Shown: positions 34,710 to 44,597 of the stretch, piece after piece
Layout of the letters: each line of letters starts with the position of its first letter
Position numbering within the stretch: the stretch's first letter is position 1
From: CBDCFL01 sp965216135
GTDB taxonomy: Bacteria; Pseudomonadota; Alphaproteobacteria; Rhodobacterales; Rhodobacteraceae
Assembly: GCA_965216135.1 (NCBI GenBank)
Contig: CBDCFL010000017.1
Coordinates: 62,001 to 126,000, forward strand
Direction: 5' to 3'
Length of the DNA stretch: 64,000 nt
The notes under the pieces: model-generated
Told to the model about the DNA's origin: nothing
The model's input: only the letters and a program-made list of their open reading frames with translations
Databases searched by the model: none
Made by a program: the position numbers and the translations under genes

Positions 34710-35802
34710 ACCGGGTGCGCGAACCGCGCGCGCTTTCGATGTTTGAATTTGTGGCCATGGTGGCGATGCTGTTTGCGACCGTGGCCTTTCCAACCGACGC
34801 GATGCTGCCGGCTTTTCCATCCATGGCCGCCGAATTAACCCCGGATGCGCCCAACCGTATTCAGCTGGTCATCGCCGCGTTCATGGCCGGGCTTGGCATC
34901 GGCACATTCGTCACCGGGCCGATCTCTGACGCTTATGGGCGCAAACCGGTGGTAACCGGTGGGGTGGCGATATTCATTATTGGGTCGCTGGTTGCCTATT
35001 TCGCCCAGTCGCTTGAGGTTTTGTTGGCCGGCCGGGTGTTGCAGGGGCTGGGTGCCGCGGGCCCGCGCATCGGGTCGCTGGCGATGCTGCGCGATCTCTA
35101 TGCGGGCCGCAAGATGGCGCAGCTGACCTCGATCATCATGGCGGTGTTCATGCTCTTTCCCGCGGTAGCACCGTTTATCGGCGCGCAGATCATCGCGGTC
35201 GCGGACTGGCGCGCGGTGTTTCTGGTGTTCATCCTGTTCGCGGTGACCGGCGCGCTTTGGCTGGCGCTGCGCCAGGTCGAAACGCTGGCGCCCGCCAATC
35301 GCCGCCCGGTGCGGCTGGCCTCGCTCTCCGCTGCGGCGCGCGAAGTGGTGACCAACCCGATGGTCATGCTGTTCACGTTCGCGCTGACCCTGGGGTTTAC
35401 CGAACTTCTGGCGGTGATCTCGTCAATTCAGCAGATATACGATGTCAGCTTTGGGCTGGCGGAAAGTTTTCCTGCCTGGTTCGCGGGTGGCGCGATGATC
35501 GCTGCCAGCGGTACGCTCTTGAACGCCGCGCTCGTCATGCGTTTTGGGATGCGGCGGCTGGCGATCATGGCCTTTGCGGTCCAATCAGTCGTGACCGCGG
35601 CCGCACTGCTGGTGACCTGGGCCGATCTGGTATCCGGTGGGGCGGCATTTGCGCTTTGGTTTTTGTGGTCCACGTCGGTGTTTTTCATGGCCGGGCTGAT
35701 TTTTGGAAATCTGAACGCGCTGGCGCTGCAACCGCTGGGCCATATCGCCGGAACCGCGGCATCTCTGGTCACTGGAATATTGACCGTGAGTGCCGCCTTA
35801 TA
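34706..35802 (+). pseudogene. MFS multidrug transporter gene (Bcr/CflA-like), 5' fragment
   Basis: Starts at GTG 34706 overlapping the FrnE-like stop. Transmembrane helices follow FPTDAMLPAFPSMAAEL, a Bcr/CflA-like TM1-TM2 region, then GPISDAYGRKPVVTGG (MFS loop 2-3 motif) and GRVLQGLGAAGPR. About 365 codons run to AAL at 35802, where IS630-B copy 2 is inserted. The natural gene continues at 36963. It would have exported drugs or small metabolites. Confidence 0.88.
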
Positions 35803-36960
35803 CCAGCGGCATTTAACATTGACCGATATGGGCCCATTTTCGCATTCCGATTGATGTGATGGTTTCGGGCTGTGCGATGAGCTTGTTCCAAGCTTCGCAT
35901 CCAGCATCGACGATGGCATTGTAGTCTTCGAACACGCGGTTGGAGAGCCAATTGGCGCGCAAGTACTGCCAGATATTTTCCACCGGGTTCAGTTCCGGAG
36001 CGCGCGATGGCAGCAGGATGATGGTGAGGTTCTTCGGGACTTTGAGTTTGCCGGTGGTGTGCCATCCGGCCCGATCCATCAGCACAACCGCATGGGCCTT
36101 TCGGGCGACGTGGCGGCTGATCTCGTCGAGATGCATCTGCATGGCTTGCGCGTCCGCCCAAGGCAGCATGAGCGCCGCCCCCTTGCCGTGAGCCGGACAG
36201 ATGGCGCCGAACAGATAGGCGTTGCGATAGCGCTGATCGGCCGGCTGGCGGGGGCGCGTGCCCTTTCTCGCCCACAGGCGCGTCAGGCCATTCTTCTGGC
36301 CAAGGCGTGCTTCGTCCTGGAACCAGATCTCCACCGGCGTTCCCGCTGGCAGGTCAGCTATATGCACCTGGAGCGTGTCGGCGAAGTTTTTTTTAAACGC
36401 CTCGATGATCCGCTTATCCTGCCTGGGATGCTGCGGGCGGGCGCTGATATGGGCAAAGCCCAGTTCGCCAAGCAGTCTGGATATCCCGCGCTCGGAATAG
36501 ATGACGCCAAAGCGCGCCTCGATCACCCGCTTCAGGTCGATCCGCCGCCAGCGGACAACCCCGTCCACCGCCGGATCGGGGCCGGTCTCGACAATCTCGC
36601 CAAGTTCTTTCATCTGGACATCGCTCAGGTAGCGCGTCCGGCCCGCGCCCTTGCGGTTGGTGAGGCCATCCGGTCCCTCTTCGTTGAACCGGTGAACCCA
36701 GTCCCGCAGGGTTTGGCGATCCATCCCACCGATCCTTGCGGCCTCTCCACGGCGCATGCCATCGTAGACCGCCGCAAGAGACAACAGACGGCGGCTCTGC
36801 CGGGCATCCTTGCAACGGCTGGCGAGTTTACGAAGGTGGCGGGCATCAAAGTCGCGACGAAGCGGAACACTGGCTGGCATGGCGATCCTCCTTTGCCAAC
36901 CTTGAATCAGATCAAAACCGATTTGGGAATCCCCACAGAGTCAGAAATTGATGCCGTTGG
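35803..36960 (-). mobile_element. IS630-B copy 2
   Basis: 1158 bp between TA (35801-35802) and TA (36961-36962), nearly identical to copy 1. It disrupts the MFS transporter gene near its 3' end. Confidence 0.93.
35813..36880 (-). CDS. IS630-family transposase (single intact frame), second copy
   Basis: 355 residues, identical to copy 1 except isolated changes such as RYRNAYLF against RYHNAYLF and AWNKLI against AWKKLI. The eight-A run again keeps one frame. All DDE motifs are present. Confidence 0.92.
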   Translation of the reverse strand: MPASVPLRRDFDARHLRKLASRCKDARQSRRLLSLAAVYDGMRRGEAARIGGMDRQTLRDWVHRFNEEGPDGLTNRKGAGRTRYLSDVQMKELGEIVETGPDPAVDGVVRWRRIDLKRVIEARFGVIYSERGISRLLGELGFAHISARPQHPRQDKRIIEAFKKNFADTLQVHIADLPAGTPVEIWFQDEARLGQKNGLTRLWARKGTRPRQPADQRYRNAYLFGAICPAHGKGAALMLPWADAQAMQMHLDEISRHVARKAHAVVLMDRAGWHTTGKLKVPKNLTIILLPSRAPELNPVENIWQYLRANWLSNRVFEDYNAIVDAGCEAWNKLIAQPETITSIGMRKWAHIGQC

Positions 36961-37097
36961 TATTACTGGCCATTCCGATCGGGCTGGCATTTGACGGCAC
37001 CCCCGCGCCGCTGATGGCGGGCAATCTGGCGTGCGCTGCGTTGGCCTTTGTGATCCTGCGCCGGACGGTGGATCAGCCGGTTGATGCGGTCGGATGA
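36961..37097 (+). pseudogene. MFS transporter gene, 3' fragment
   Basis: Joining TTA before the IS to TTACTGGCC after it (removing one TA copy) gives AALLLAIPIGLAFDGTPAPL, then MAGNLACAALAFVILRRTV, a last MFS helix, and stops at TGA 37095-37097. The perfect join shows a clean, recent insertion. Confidence 0.85.
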
Positions 37098-37427
37098 TCA
37101 GGTGTCCACAGAGGACACATTCTTAAGCCATTGTAGTTATGTTTTTTTCTGAAAGCTCAGAACGAATTCTGTCTCCCTTTGAAGCGACGGGCGGGTATCG
37201 AATGAGCCACGCAATTGGCCGCTTTGCCCGGCAACAAGGCTCGAAGAGCCGCCGGGCAGCGCCCGACCGCCCTGTCTCGCCAGAGGCGTGCTTCCAGCAC
37301 GACGGGCGGGCGCTTCGTCGCCGCCTGTTCCCCGATCAACCGAAACATGTGGCGGCACCATAAAGTGAAGTCTCAACCCACAGAGGCGCCCACCCGCGAT
37401 TGGGCGCTGCCCTCGGTTGCTCCAGGT
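37098..37427. other. Intergenic region downstream of the MFS remnant, containing a MITE-like repeat
   Basis: No gene is supported here. It includes the palindrome GTGTCC/GGACAC near 37102-37117 and the repeat listed separately at 37254-37412, and ends at the mfd stop. Confidence 0.6.
37254..37412 (+). repeat. MITE-like repeat, copy 1
   Basis: 159 bp bounded by GGGCAGCGCCCGACCGC (37254-37270) and its inverted counterpart GCGATTGGGCGCTGCCC (37396-37412; two mismatches). Related copies are at 44274-44405 and 46639-46769. A conserved core includes an ATGTGGCGG-CACCATAA segment. No coding sequence is supported. Confidence 0.8.
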
Positions 37428-40400
37428 TCAGCCTGGCGCGACATTCGCCTGCGCCGCCAGATCACGCGCAATGGCAAATGCGCCTTTGATCTTGTCGCTG
37501 TCTTTTTTCCAGTCCCGCCGGATGATGATCTTGTTGTCCTTGACCTTGGCCAGACCGTTCTGGCCATTGATAAAATCGACCAGCCCGGCCGGATTGGCGA
37601 ATTTGTCGTTGTGAAACCGGATTGTCGCGCCCTTGGGTCCGGCATCAAGTTTGGCGATCCCGGCCTTTTTGCATTGCCCCTTGATACGCACGACCAGCAA
37701 CAGTGTGTTGACCTCTTTGGGCAATTTGCCGAACCGGTCAATCATTTCAGCAGCAAAGCCTTCCAACTCAACCTTGCCTGACAGGCCCGACAGGTGCCGG
37801 TAAAGGCCAAGGCGCACATCGAGATCCGGCACGAAATCCGCAGGGATCAGCACCGGTACACCCAGATTGATCGTGGGTGCCCAGGTGTCGTCAGCCTCGC
37901 TCAGACCTTCCAGCTCACCCGCTTTGATCTTGGCGATCGCCTCTTCCAGCATGGATTGATACAGCTCATATCCAACTTCGCGCACGTGCCCGGATTGTTC
38001 CTCGCCGACCAGATTACCGGCGCCGCGAATGTCCAGATCCTGTGAGGCGAGCGAGAACCCTGCCCCCAGCATATCGAGCGAGCCCAACACCCGCAGCCGC
38101 TTTTCGGCCGCCACGGTCAGGCGGGTGCGTGGTTTGGTGGTCAGATAAGCATAGGCGCGGGCCTTTGAGCGCCCGACGCGGCCGCGTATCTGGTAAAGCT
38201 GCGCGAGCCCGTACATATCGGCGCGGTGGATGATCATGGTGTTGGCGGTCGGGATGTCCAGCCCGCTCTCGACAATCGTCGTGGCCAGAAGCACATCATA
38301 TTTGCCGTCGTAGAAGGCATTCATGCGGTCATCCAGACCGCCGGCCGCCATTCGTCCATGCGCGGTGACAACGGTAATTTCCGGCACCTGATCGCGCAAA
38401 AACTCTTCAATCTCGGGCAGATCAGCGATGCGGGGGACCACGAAAAACGATTGCCCACCGCGGTAATGCTCGCGCAACAGCGCTTCACGGATGGTGATCG
38501 CATCAAACTCGCTGACATAGGTACGGATCGCCAGCCGGTCCACGGGCGCGGTGCCGATGATCGACAGATCCCGCACGCCGTTCAGGCTCATCTGCAGGGT
38601 GCGCGGGATCGGGGTGGCGGTGAGCGTCAGAACGTGGACATCCGTGCGCATCTGCTTGAGGCGTTCTTTGTGGGTCACGCCGAAATGCTGTTCCTCGTCG
38701 ATAATCAGCAGGCCGAGGTTCCTGAAGCGGATGTTTTTGGCCAAGAGCGCATGGGTGCCGATGACAATATCGACCGTGCCAGCGGCGATCTCGGCGCGGG
38801 TCTTGTTGGCCGCCGTCTGGCCGACAAAGCACGAAAGCTGGCGGACCTCGACCGGAAAGGCGCGAAAACGCTCGCCAAAGGCGTTGAAGTGCTGGCGTGA
38901 CAACAGCGTGGTGGGCGCAACCACCGCCACCTGCGCGCCAGACATGGCGGCCACAAAAGCCGCCCGCAGCGCGACCTCGGTTTTCCCGAAACCGACATCA
39001 CCGCAGATCAGACGGTCCATCGGTTGTCCTGATTGAAGATCGGACAGCACGTCATTGATTGCGCTGAATTGATCGTCCGTCTCCTGATAGGGAAACCGGG
39101 CACAGAAGGCGTCCCACATCCCGTCCGGCGGCTCCATGATCGGGGCTTTTCGCAGGGCGCGCTCGGCAGCAATGCGGATCAGCCCGTCGGCAATCTCGCG
39201 GATGCGTTCCTTTAGCTTGGCCTTGCGGGCCTGCCAGGCGCCGCCGCCGAGACGGTCAAGCAGCCCTTCGTCCTGGCCATAGCGGCTAAGCAGTTCAATA
39301 TTTTCGACCGGCAGATACAGCCGGTCGCCACCGGCATATTCCAGTTGCAGGCATTCATGTGCTGCACCCAGTGCGGTGATGACCTCAAGGCCTTGATAAC
39401 GCCCTAACCCGTGATCGACGTGCACGATCAGATCGCCGGGGCTGAGGCTTTGTGTCTCGGTCAGGAAGTTTTTGGCGCGGCGTTTGCGTGGCGGCCGCCG
39501 GACCAGACGGTCGCCGAGCACGTCCTGCTCGGATATCACCGTCAGGCACTTGCCGGTAAATCCATGCTCCAGCGCCCAGACCGCCAGATAGACGCCACCC
39601 TTGCCCGCGGGAATGTCGGCAAAATCAGCAACCAGCCTCGCGTCGCTTAGCCCCTGATCGGCCATCAGACCCAAGAGCCGCTCGCGTGCGCCATCGGAAT
39701 AGCTGGCGATCAGCACCTGGTCTGTTGCGCGCCGTGCATCAATATGGGTTTCCAAAGCGCTGAAAAGGCTGACGGATTCAAGTTTGCGTTCAGGTGAGAA
39801 GTTGCGCCCGACCCGACCGCCCGCATCAATGACGCGCGCGCCGGTGGCCTGCGGCAGTTGCACGAATTGCAGCGTGCGATGTGGCGCAGTCGCGCTGTCC
39901 CATGCCGCGCCGTCAAGGAACAAAAGATCGGCCGGACAGGGCTTGTAGATCGTATCGAGGCGCTTTTTCTGACCGAGCGCCAGTTTGCGCGTCTCATACT
40001 GATCGGCGACGCTGTCCCAGCGGGCCAGCCGCGCGGGGGTGATCTGATCGTCCAGGCAGAGCGTCGCCTCGGGCAGATAATCGAAAAGCGTCTCAAGGCG
40101 GTCGTGAAAGAACGGCAGCCAGTGCTCGACGCCCTGATGTTTGCGCCCCGCACTAACCGCCTCGTAAAGCGGGTCGTCGGTGCCCGCCGCGCCAAACTCG
40201 ATGCGGTAATTCTGCCGGAACCGCCGGATCGCCTCGTCATCGAGGATCACCTCGGATACCGGCACCAGTTCGACCGCATCGAGCTGGCCGGTGGTGCGCT
40301 GGCTGACCGGATCGAAGCTGCGCGCGCCGTCAAGTGTATCGCCGAACAGGTCGAGGCGGATGGGCCCGCCCTCGCCGGGCGGGTAGATGTCAATAATGCC

Positions 40401-40877
40401 ACCGCGGATGGCGTAATCGCCGGGTTCCATGACCGTCGGGGACTGGACAAAGCCCATCCGCACCAGAAAGGCGCGCAAACCCGTCTCATCCAGGCGGTGG
40501 CCCACGCGCGCCGAAAACCTAGCGCTTTTCAACAGCTTGCGCTCAGGGACGCGTTGCGTCGCGGCGTTCAGCGTTGTCAGCAGGACGAAATTGCCCTTGG
40601 GCCCAGTGGCCAGCCGCGCCAATGCCGCCATGCGTTCTGCCGAGACATCCGCGTGCGGCGAAACCCGGTCATAGGGGACACAGTCCCACGCCGGAAAGCG
40701 TATCACCGGCATCTCTGGCGCAAAAAACGCCAGCGCCGCCTGCATGGCCGCCATCCGCTTGTCATCGCGGGCGATATGGATCACCGGGCGGCCGGTTTTT
40801 TCCTGCTCGGCGATGATCAGGCGCGCGTCAAATCCCTCTGGCGCGCCGCTGGCGATGATTTGCGAAGGGTCTGTCAC
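37428..40877 (-). CDS. mfd: Transcription-repair coupling factor Mfd
   Basis: About 1149 residues from GTG 40877; the open frame extends to 40955 but those residues overlap the upstream gene and do not resemble Mfd (start moderately sure). UvrB-like N-terminal module (FPAWDCVPYDRVSPHADVSAERM), RNA-polymerase-interaction domain (DLIVHVDHGLGRYQGL), then SF2 helicase: ICGDVGFGKTEVALRAAF (Walker A), LLIIDEEQHFGVTHKERLK (DEEQ), TLTATPIPRTL, and the TRG motif region YQIRGRVGRSKARAYAYL. Mfd removes stalled RNA polymerase and recruits UvrA. The preceding gene is a membrane protein on the same strand. Confidence 0.95.
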   Translation of the reverse strand: MTDPSQIIASGAPEGFDARLIIAEQEKTGRPVIHIARDDKRMAAMQAALAFFAPEMPVIRFPAWDCVPYDRVSPHADVSAERMAALARLATGPKGNFVLLTTLNAATQRVPERKLLKSARFSARVGHRLDETGLRAFLVRMGFVQSPTVMEPGDYAIRGGIIDIYPPGEGGPIRLDLFGDTLDGARSFDPVSQRTTGQLDAVELVPVSEVILDDEAIRRFRQNYRIEFGAAGTDDPLYEAVSAGRKHQGVEHWLPFFHDRLETLFDYLPEATLCLDDQITPARLARWDSVADQYETRKLALGQKKRLDTIYKPCPADLLFLDGAAWDSATAPHRTLQFVQLPQATGARVIDAGGRVGRNFSPERKLESVSLFSALETHIDARRATDQVLIASYSDGARERLLGLMADQGLSDARLVADFADIPAGKGGVYLAVWALEHGFTGKCLTVISEQDVLGDRLVRRPPRKRRAKNFLTETQSLSPGDLIVHVDHGLGRYQGLEVITALGAAHECLQLEYAGGDRLYLPVENIELLSRYGQDEGLLDRLGGGAWQARKAKLKERIREIADGLIRIAAERALRKAPIMEPPDGMWDAFCARFPYQETDDQFSAINDVLSDLQSGQPMDRLICGDVGFGKTEVALRAAFVAAMSGAQVAVVAPTTLLSRQHFNAFGERFRAFPVEVRQLSCFVGQTAANKTRAEIAAGTVDIVIGTHALLAKNIRFRNLGLLIIDEEQHFGVTHKERLKQMRTDVHVLTLTATPIPRTLQMSLNGVRDLSIIGTAPVDRLAIRTYVSEFDAITIREALLREHYRGGQSFFVVPRIADLPEIEEFLRDQVPEITVVTAHGRMAAGGLDDRMNAFYDGKYDVLLATTIVESGLDIPTANTMIIHRADMYGLAQLYQIRGRVGRSKARAYAYLTTKPRTRLTVAAEKRLRVLGSLDMLGAGFSLASQDLDIRGAGNLVGEEQSGHVREVGYELYQSMLEEAIAKIKAGELEGLSEADDTWAPTINLGVPVLIPADFVPDLDVRLGLYRHLSGLSGKVELEGFAAEMIDRFGKLPKEVNTLLLVVRIKGQCKKAGIAKLDAGPKGATIRFHNDKFANPAGLVDFINGQNGLAKVKDNKIIIRRDWKKDSDKIKGAFAIARDLAAQANVAPG

Positions 40878-40909
40878 GCGCCGCTTATCGGCTCGCGCAT
40901 ATCTGGGCG

Positions 40910-41437
40910 TCAACCACCCAAGGCCCCGACCGTCAGATTCTGGAACATCCCCCACATCGCAGTGACGAAAACCGAGATCATGCCGATGACTTGCGTATAC
41001 AGGCGCTGGCGTACCAGGCGTTTGTGCAGGGTGTCACCGACGCTGGCCTCGGCGGTGATCCGCCGTGCGGTCGAGAGCGACACCACGCCGATGATCGACA
41101 AGGGAAAGACAAGGAAAAACACCGCTTGGGCAAACTCGACCTGATACCAGAAGCCCAGAACGAACAGTGCGGATATGATCGCCGAGCCAAGCGCCAGCAG
41201 CCACAGGCCCGAAACCTGGCCGATATAGATAAGGCGGTTGCAATTGATGCGCACCAGATCCTTCAGATCGACCTCGGCCTGCCCGCCGTTACGCCGCGCG
41301 TGCTGGATCACATCGTAAGGAACACCCAGCACCCAATGGCTGGCCGTGGACCACAGCACCGCCAGCCCGATCCAGTACCACAGGTTCGAGAAGGATCGCA
41401 TGTCGATCACTTCAAAAACGGTTTCGTACCAGTCCAA
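40910..41437 (-). CDS. Small membrane protein of the SufBCD-associated type found in Rhodobacteraceae
   Basis: About 175 residues if started at TTG 41437 (DWYETVFEVIDMRSFSNLWYW), preceded by AAAAGG; a longer frame to 41560 overlaps hemB and is unlikely. Four helices are visible: SNLWYWIGLAVLWSTASHWVLGV, LIYIGQVSGLWLLALGSAIISALFVLG, QAVFFLVFPLSIIGVVSLS and YTQVIGMISVFVTAMWGMF. Similar roseobacter proteins are often named component of SufBCD complex, but that name has no visible basis in this sequence and no suf genes are here. It is divergent from hemB. Confidence 0.7.
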   Translation of the reverse strand: MDWYETVFEVIDMRSFSNLWYWIGLAVLWSTASHWVLGVPYDVIQHARRNGGQAEVDLKDLVRINCNRLIYIGQVSGLWLLALGSAIISALFVLGFWYQVEFAQAVFFLVFPLSIIGVVSLSTARRITAEASVGDTLHKRLVRQRLYTQVIGMISVFVTAMWGMFQNLTVGALGG

Positions 41438-41549
41438 TTTGCGGTGCCTTTTGCGCTGCTCTGACGTGCCGAAACGGGTATCGCCGCCCTTGAGATCGTT
41501 GTCAAACCATGCCAAGCGAGCAGACACTGAGTTACACAAGGGCGTCGTC

Positions 41550-42548
41550 ATGGCTGCCACACCTGCCCCCTACCCGTCTGCGCGGATGCGCCGGATGCGG
41601 GCCACGCCTGCACGCAGGGCGATGCAGGCGGGCGTTGGTGTTGGCGTGGGCGATCTGATCTGGCCGGTCTTCGTGCGCGAGGGCCGCGATGATGCCACGC
41701 CGATCGCCTCGATGCCGGGCGTTGCGCGGCTGACCATTGACCGGGTGGTGACCGCCGCGCAAGAGGCCGCGGCGCTTGGTATTCCGGCGCTTTGCCTGTT
41801 TCCGTTCATCGAGGAAGACCGCAAAACCGAGGATTGCGCCGGGGCCTGGGGCGCCGACAATCTGGTCAACCGGACGATCCGGGCGATCAAGAAGGATGTC
41901 CCCGGCATCGAGGTGATGACCGACGTGGCGCTCGATCCTTACAATATCAACGGCCATGACGGCTATGTTGTGGACGGTAAAATCGTCAACGACGAAACCG
42001 TCGCGGCGCTGGTCAGGATGGCTTTGGCGCAGGCCGAGGCGGGCGCGGACATCATCGGGCCGTCTGACATGATGGACGGGCGCATCGGCGCGATCCGCCT
42101 GGGCCTGGAGGAACGCGGGTTTTCCGACACCTGCATCATGTCCTATGCGGCCAAGTTCGCCAGCGCCTTTTACGGACCGTTTCGCGATGCGGTGGGTGCC
42201 TCTGGCGCGTTGACGGGCGACAAGGCCACCTATCAGATCGACCCCGCAAATGCCGATGAAGCGCTCAGATGTGTTGCCCGCGATCTGGGCGAAGGCGCAG
42301 ATATGGTCATGGTCAAACCGGGCCTGCCCTATCTGGATCTGTGCCACCGGGTCAAAGAGACCTTCGGCGCGCCGACATTCGCCTATCAGGTCAGTGGCGA
42401 ATACGCGATGATCCGCTGTGCGGCTGACAAGGGCTGGATTGACGGACCAAAGGCGGTGATGGAAAGCCTGACCGCGTTCAAACGCGCGGGCTGCGATGGG
42501 GTTCTGACCTATTTCGCCCTGGATATCGCCCGCGAGCTGGCGACATAG
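41550..42548 (+). CDS. hemB: Delta-aminolevulinic acid dehydratase (porphobilinogen synthase)
   Basis: 332 residues from ATG 41550. Signatures: RMRATPARRAM, DLIWPVFVREG, VMTDVALDPYNINGHDGYV, ADIIGPSDMMDGRIGAIR, SYAAKFASAFYGPFRDAVG with the first active-site Lys, and the Schiff-base Lys in MVMVKPGLPYLD. The enzyme condenses two 5-aminolevulinates into porphobilinogen in tetrapyrrole synthesis. The usual zinc-site cysteine triad of metal-dependent HemB is replaced by Asp residues here (DVALDPY), as in alphaproteobacterial Mg-type enzymes. Divergent from the SufBCD-type gene. Confidence 0.95.
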   Translation: MAATPAPYPSARMRRMRATPARRAMQAGVGVGVGDLIWPVFVREGRDDATPIASMPGVARLTIDRVVTAAQEAAALGIPALCLFPFIEEDRKTEDCAGAWGADNLVNRTIRAIKKDVPGIEVMTDVALDPYNINGHDGYVVDGKIVNDETVAALVRMALAQAEAGADIIGPSDMMDGRIGAIRLGLEERGFSDTCIMSYAAKFASAFYGPFRDAVGASGALTGDKATYQIDPANADEALRCVARDLGEGADMVMVKPGLPYLDLCHRVKETFGAPTFAYQVSGEYAMIRCAADKGWIDGPKAVMESLTAFKRAGCDGVLTYFALDIARELAT

Positions 42549-42657
42549 CGGCAAATACCTGCTCAAATCGCCACAAGACCTCGTGACACGCATCGGCGCT
42601 TCTTCTATACCTTGTGGCAATCGGTGCAAAACCGAACCAGAGGCAAAGGGCGGAATA

Positions 42658-43212
42658 ATGACCATAATTAACCGGCGATTTATGCTCGCAGGCGCGGCAG
42701 CACTTGCCTTGGCGGCATGTGACAATTCCATCGGATCAACGGGCGGCGACGTGATTGACGCGCGCGTGGATGCGTCGCTCGATTTTCTCTATGCCAGCTT
42801 TCCCGGCACCCAGGAGTTGCGCGACAATTCCGCGGGCGTGTTGGTGATCCCGCTGATCACCGAGGCGGGACTTGGCATTGGTGGTGCATTCGGGCGCGGG
42901 GCGCTCAGGGTTGGCGATGTAACGGTCGATTTCTATTCGGCGACCAAAGCCTCGGTCGGGTTGCAGATCGGCGTGCAGCAGTTTTCGCATGCATTGTTCT
43001 TCATGACCGAAGAGGCGTTACAGGATTTCCGCCAGTCGCCCGGCTGGGTGGCCGGTGCCGATCTGAAATACGTGTTCCGCGAGCAGGCCGAAAGTATTGG
43101 TGCGGCGACGCTGACTGCGCTGTCACCGGTTGTCGCGGTGGTCTTCGGCCAGACCGGGCTGATCGCTGGGGCCACAATCGATGGCACCAAATACACGCGT
43201 ATTATTCCCTAA
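42658..43212 (+). CDS. Ysc84 (YSC84-related) domain lipoprotein
   Basis: 184 residues from ATG 42658, preceded by GGGCGGA. Lipoprotein signal with lipobox LAAC (TIINRRFMLAGAAALALAAC). The mature part follows the YSC84 pattern: VLVIPLITEAGLGIGGAFGRGALRVGD, YSATKASVGLQIGVQQFSHALFFMTEEAL, and GLIAGATIDGTKYTRI. YSC84-like proteins bind lipids; the bacterial role is not known. It stands alone, 110 bp after hemB and about 60 bp before an IS5-type element. Confidence 0.88.
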   Translation: MTIINRRFMLAGAAALALAACDNSIGSTGGDVIDARVDASLDFLYASFPGTQELRDNSAGVLVIPLITEAGLGIGGAFGRGALRVGDVTVDFYSATKASVGLQIGVQQFSHALFFMTEEALQDFRQSPGWVAGADLKYVFREQAESIGAATLTALSPVVAVVFGQTGLIAGATIDGTKYTRIIP

Positions 43213-43273
43213 GGCCTGGAGCTATTAGCCGACCTGCGGCGTGACAGCCTTCGAGGCCCCCTAAAACCGCTAA

Positions 43274-44242
43274 GTGTCCGTCCGGGGACTTTATGAGTCG
43301 GATGAATCGGTTATCCGGCGCCCCCTCTTGAAGAGCTGAATCAGCTGTGATTTTCTGGGGTGGTGAATTTGCTCTTGAGGTGCCCCATGTGGACTGCCGA
43401 CAACCGCCCGCGCTACAACCGCGACAAACTGCGTTATCCGAGCGACCTGACCGATGCGGAATGGGCGCATATCGAGCCGCTGATCCCGCCGGGCAAGCCC
43501 GGCGGCGGCAAACGGCGCGTCGCTATCCGCGAGGTGATCAACGGCGTGATGTACATTCTGAGCACCGGCTGCCAGTGGCGCGCGCTGCCCAAGGATTTGC
43601 CGCCCAGAAGCACCGTGCATGAGTACCTCGGCCTGTGGAACTGGGACGGCACGCTGGATCGCATCCATCATGCGCTCTACCTCAAGTGCCGCGAGAAAGC
43701 CGCGCGCGAAGCCAGCCCCACGGCCTGCATCATCGACAGTCAGAGTGTGAAAAGCGCTGAAAAAGGGGGGCTCGCATCGACAGCCACGGCTTCGATGCCG
43801 GCAAGTTGATCAAGGGCAAGAAGCGGCATGTTCTGGTCGATACGCAAGGCTTGCTGCTGCACGGCATCGTCACCGCCGCCGACGTTCAGGATCGCGACGG
43901 CGGTCTCGCGCTGCTGGCGACCTTGTTCGGTCTGTTTCCCTTTCTCGGGAAATTGTTCGCCGACAGCGCCTATCAGGGGCCGGTCTTTCACCGCGCCCTG
44001 GCCGGCATCCTGCCCGATCTCGAGACCGAGATCGTCAAGCGATCCGATCGGGTGAAGGGCTTCGTCGTCCAGCCCAGGCGTTGGGTGGTCGAACGCACCA
44101 TCGCCTGGCTCAACCGCTGCCGCCGACTGGCCAAGGACTGGGAGAACCTCAACCGCAACGCGCTCGCCTTCATCAAGCTCGCGTCCATTCGACTCATGCT
44201 CCGAAAACTCTGTAATCCTACATAAAGTCTCCGGACGGACTC
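43274..44242 (+). mobile_element. IS5-family insertion sequence (969 bp)
   Basis: Bounded by TAA (43271-43273 and 44243-44245). Ends are inverted repeats GTGTCCGTCCGGGGACTTTATG and GAGTCCGTCCGGAGACTTTATG. The two-frame transposase is typical of the IS5 superfamily. The 3-bp target duplication of TNA type suggests the IS1031 group. It lies directly beside a MITE-like repeat. Confidence 0.85.
43387..44225 (+). CDS. IS5-family transposase (two frames, slippage on a G-run)
   Basis: First frame: MWTADNRPRYNRDKLRYPSDLTDAEW, then the DUF4096-type domain (INGVMYILSTGCQWRALPKDLPP) and ACIIDSQSVKSAEKGG, running to 43809. A -1 slip on GGGGGG near 43766-43771 gives ARIDSHGFDAGKLIKGKKRHVLVDTQG and the second part (ADSAYQGP, RRWVVERTIAWLNRCRRLAKDWE) to 44225. 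DDE residues are present. Frame joining by slippage is usual in this group. Confidence 0.85.
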
Positions 44243-44245
44243 TAA

Positions 44246-44597
44246 GCCCGGAATCAAGGCGCGAAGCGCCGCCGGGCAGCGCCCGACCGCCCCAGTGGGC
44301 GGGCGCTTCGTCACAGCATGCGCATCGAATGAACGGAAGATGTGGCGGGACCATAAAGCACGGACCTCACATGTCGCGGCGCCCACCCGCGGTCGGGCGC
44401 TGCCCTCTGCTCGGCTTCTGCCCTATATCCGTTTCGTCCCGCACAGCAGCGTACACCGGTGATCGTGGACGAGATCAAAAAAGAGTGCTGGACGCCGCCG
44501 CGCTGCGCCGCGAATATCCGGCCATCTGATGCGAGTGGACCAAACCCGAGCGGTCGGGCCCGATCTATCGCGACCCCAAAAGACAAGTTACAGGGAC
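44246..44597. other. Spacer between the IS5-type element and acs, containing a MITE-like repeat
   Basis: No supported gene. It contains the repeat copy at 44274-44405. The remaining stretch before acs (44406-44597) shows nothing else. Confidence 0.55.
44274..44405 (+). repeat. MITE-like repeat, copy 2
   Basis: 132 bp with perfect 17-bp inverted ends GGGCAGCGCCCGACCGC (44274-44290) and GCGGTCGGGCGCTGCCC (44389-44405). It is preceded by the small stem GGCGC-GAA-GCGCC (44258-44270). The interior shares GAACGGAAGATGTGGCGG with copy 3. Confidence 0.85.

Noticed and set aside
39858..41144. 428-residue plus-strand frame
   Set aside because: Antisense shadow of mfd.
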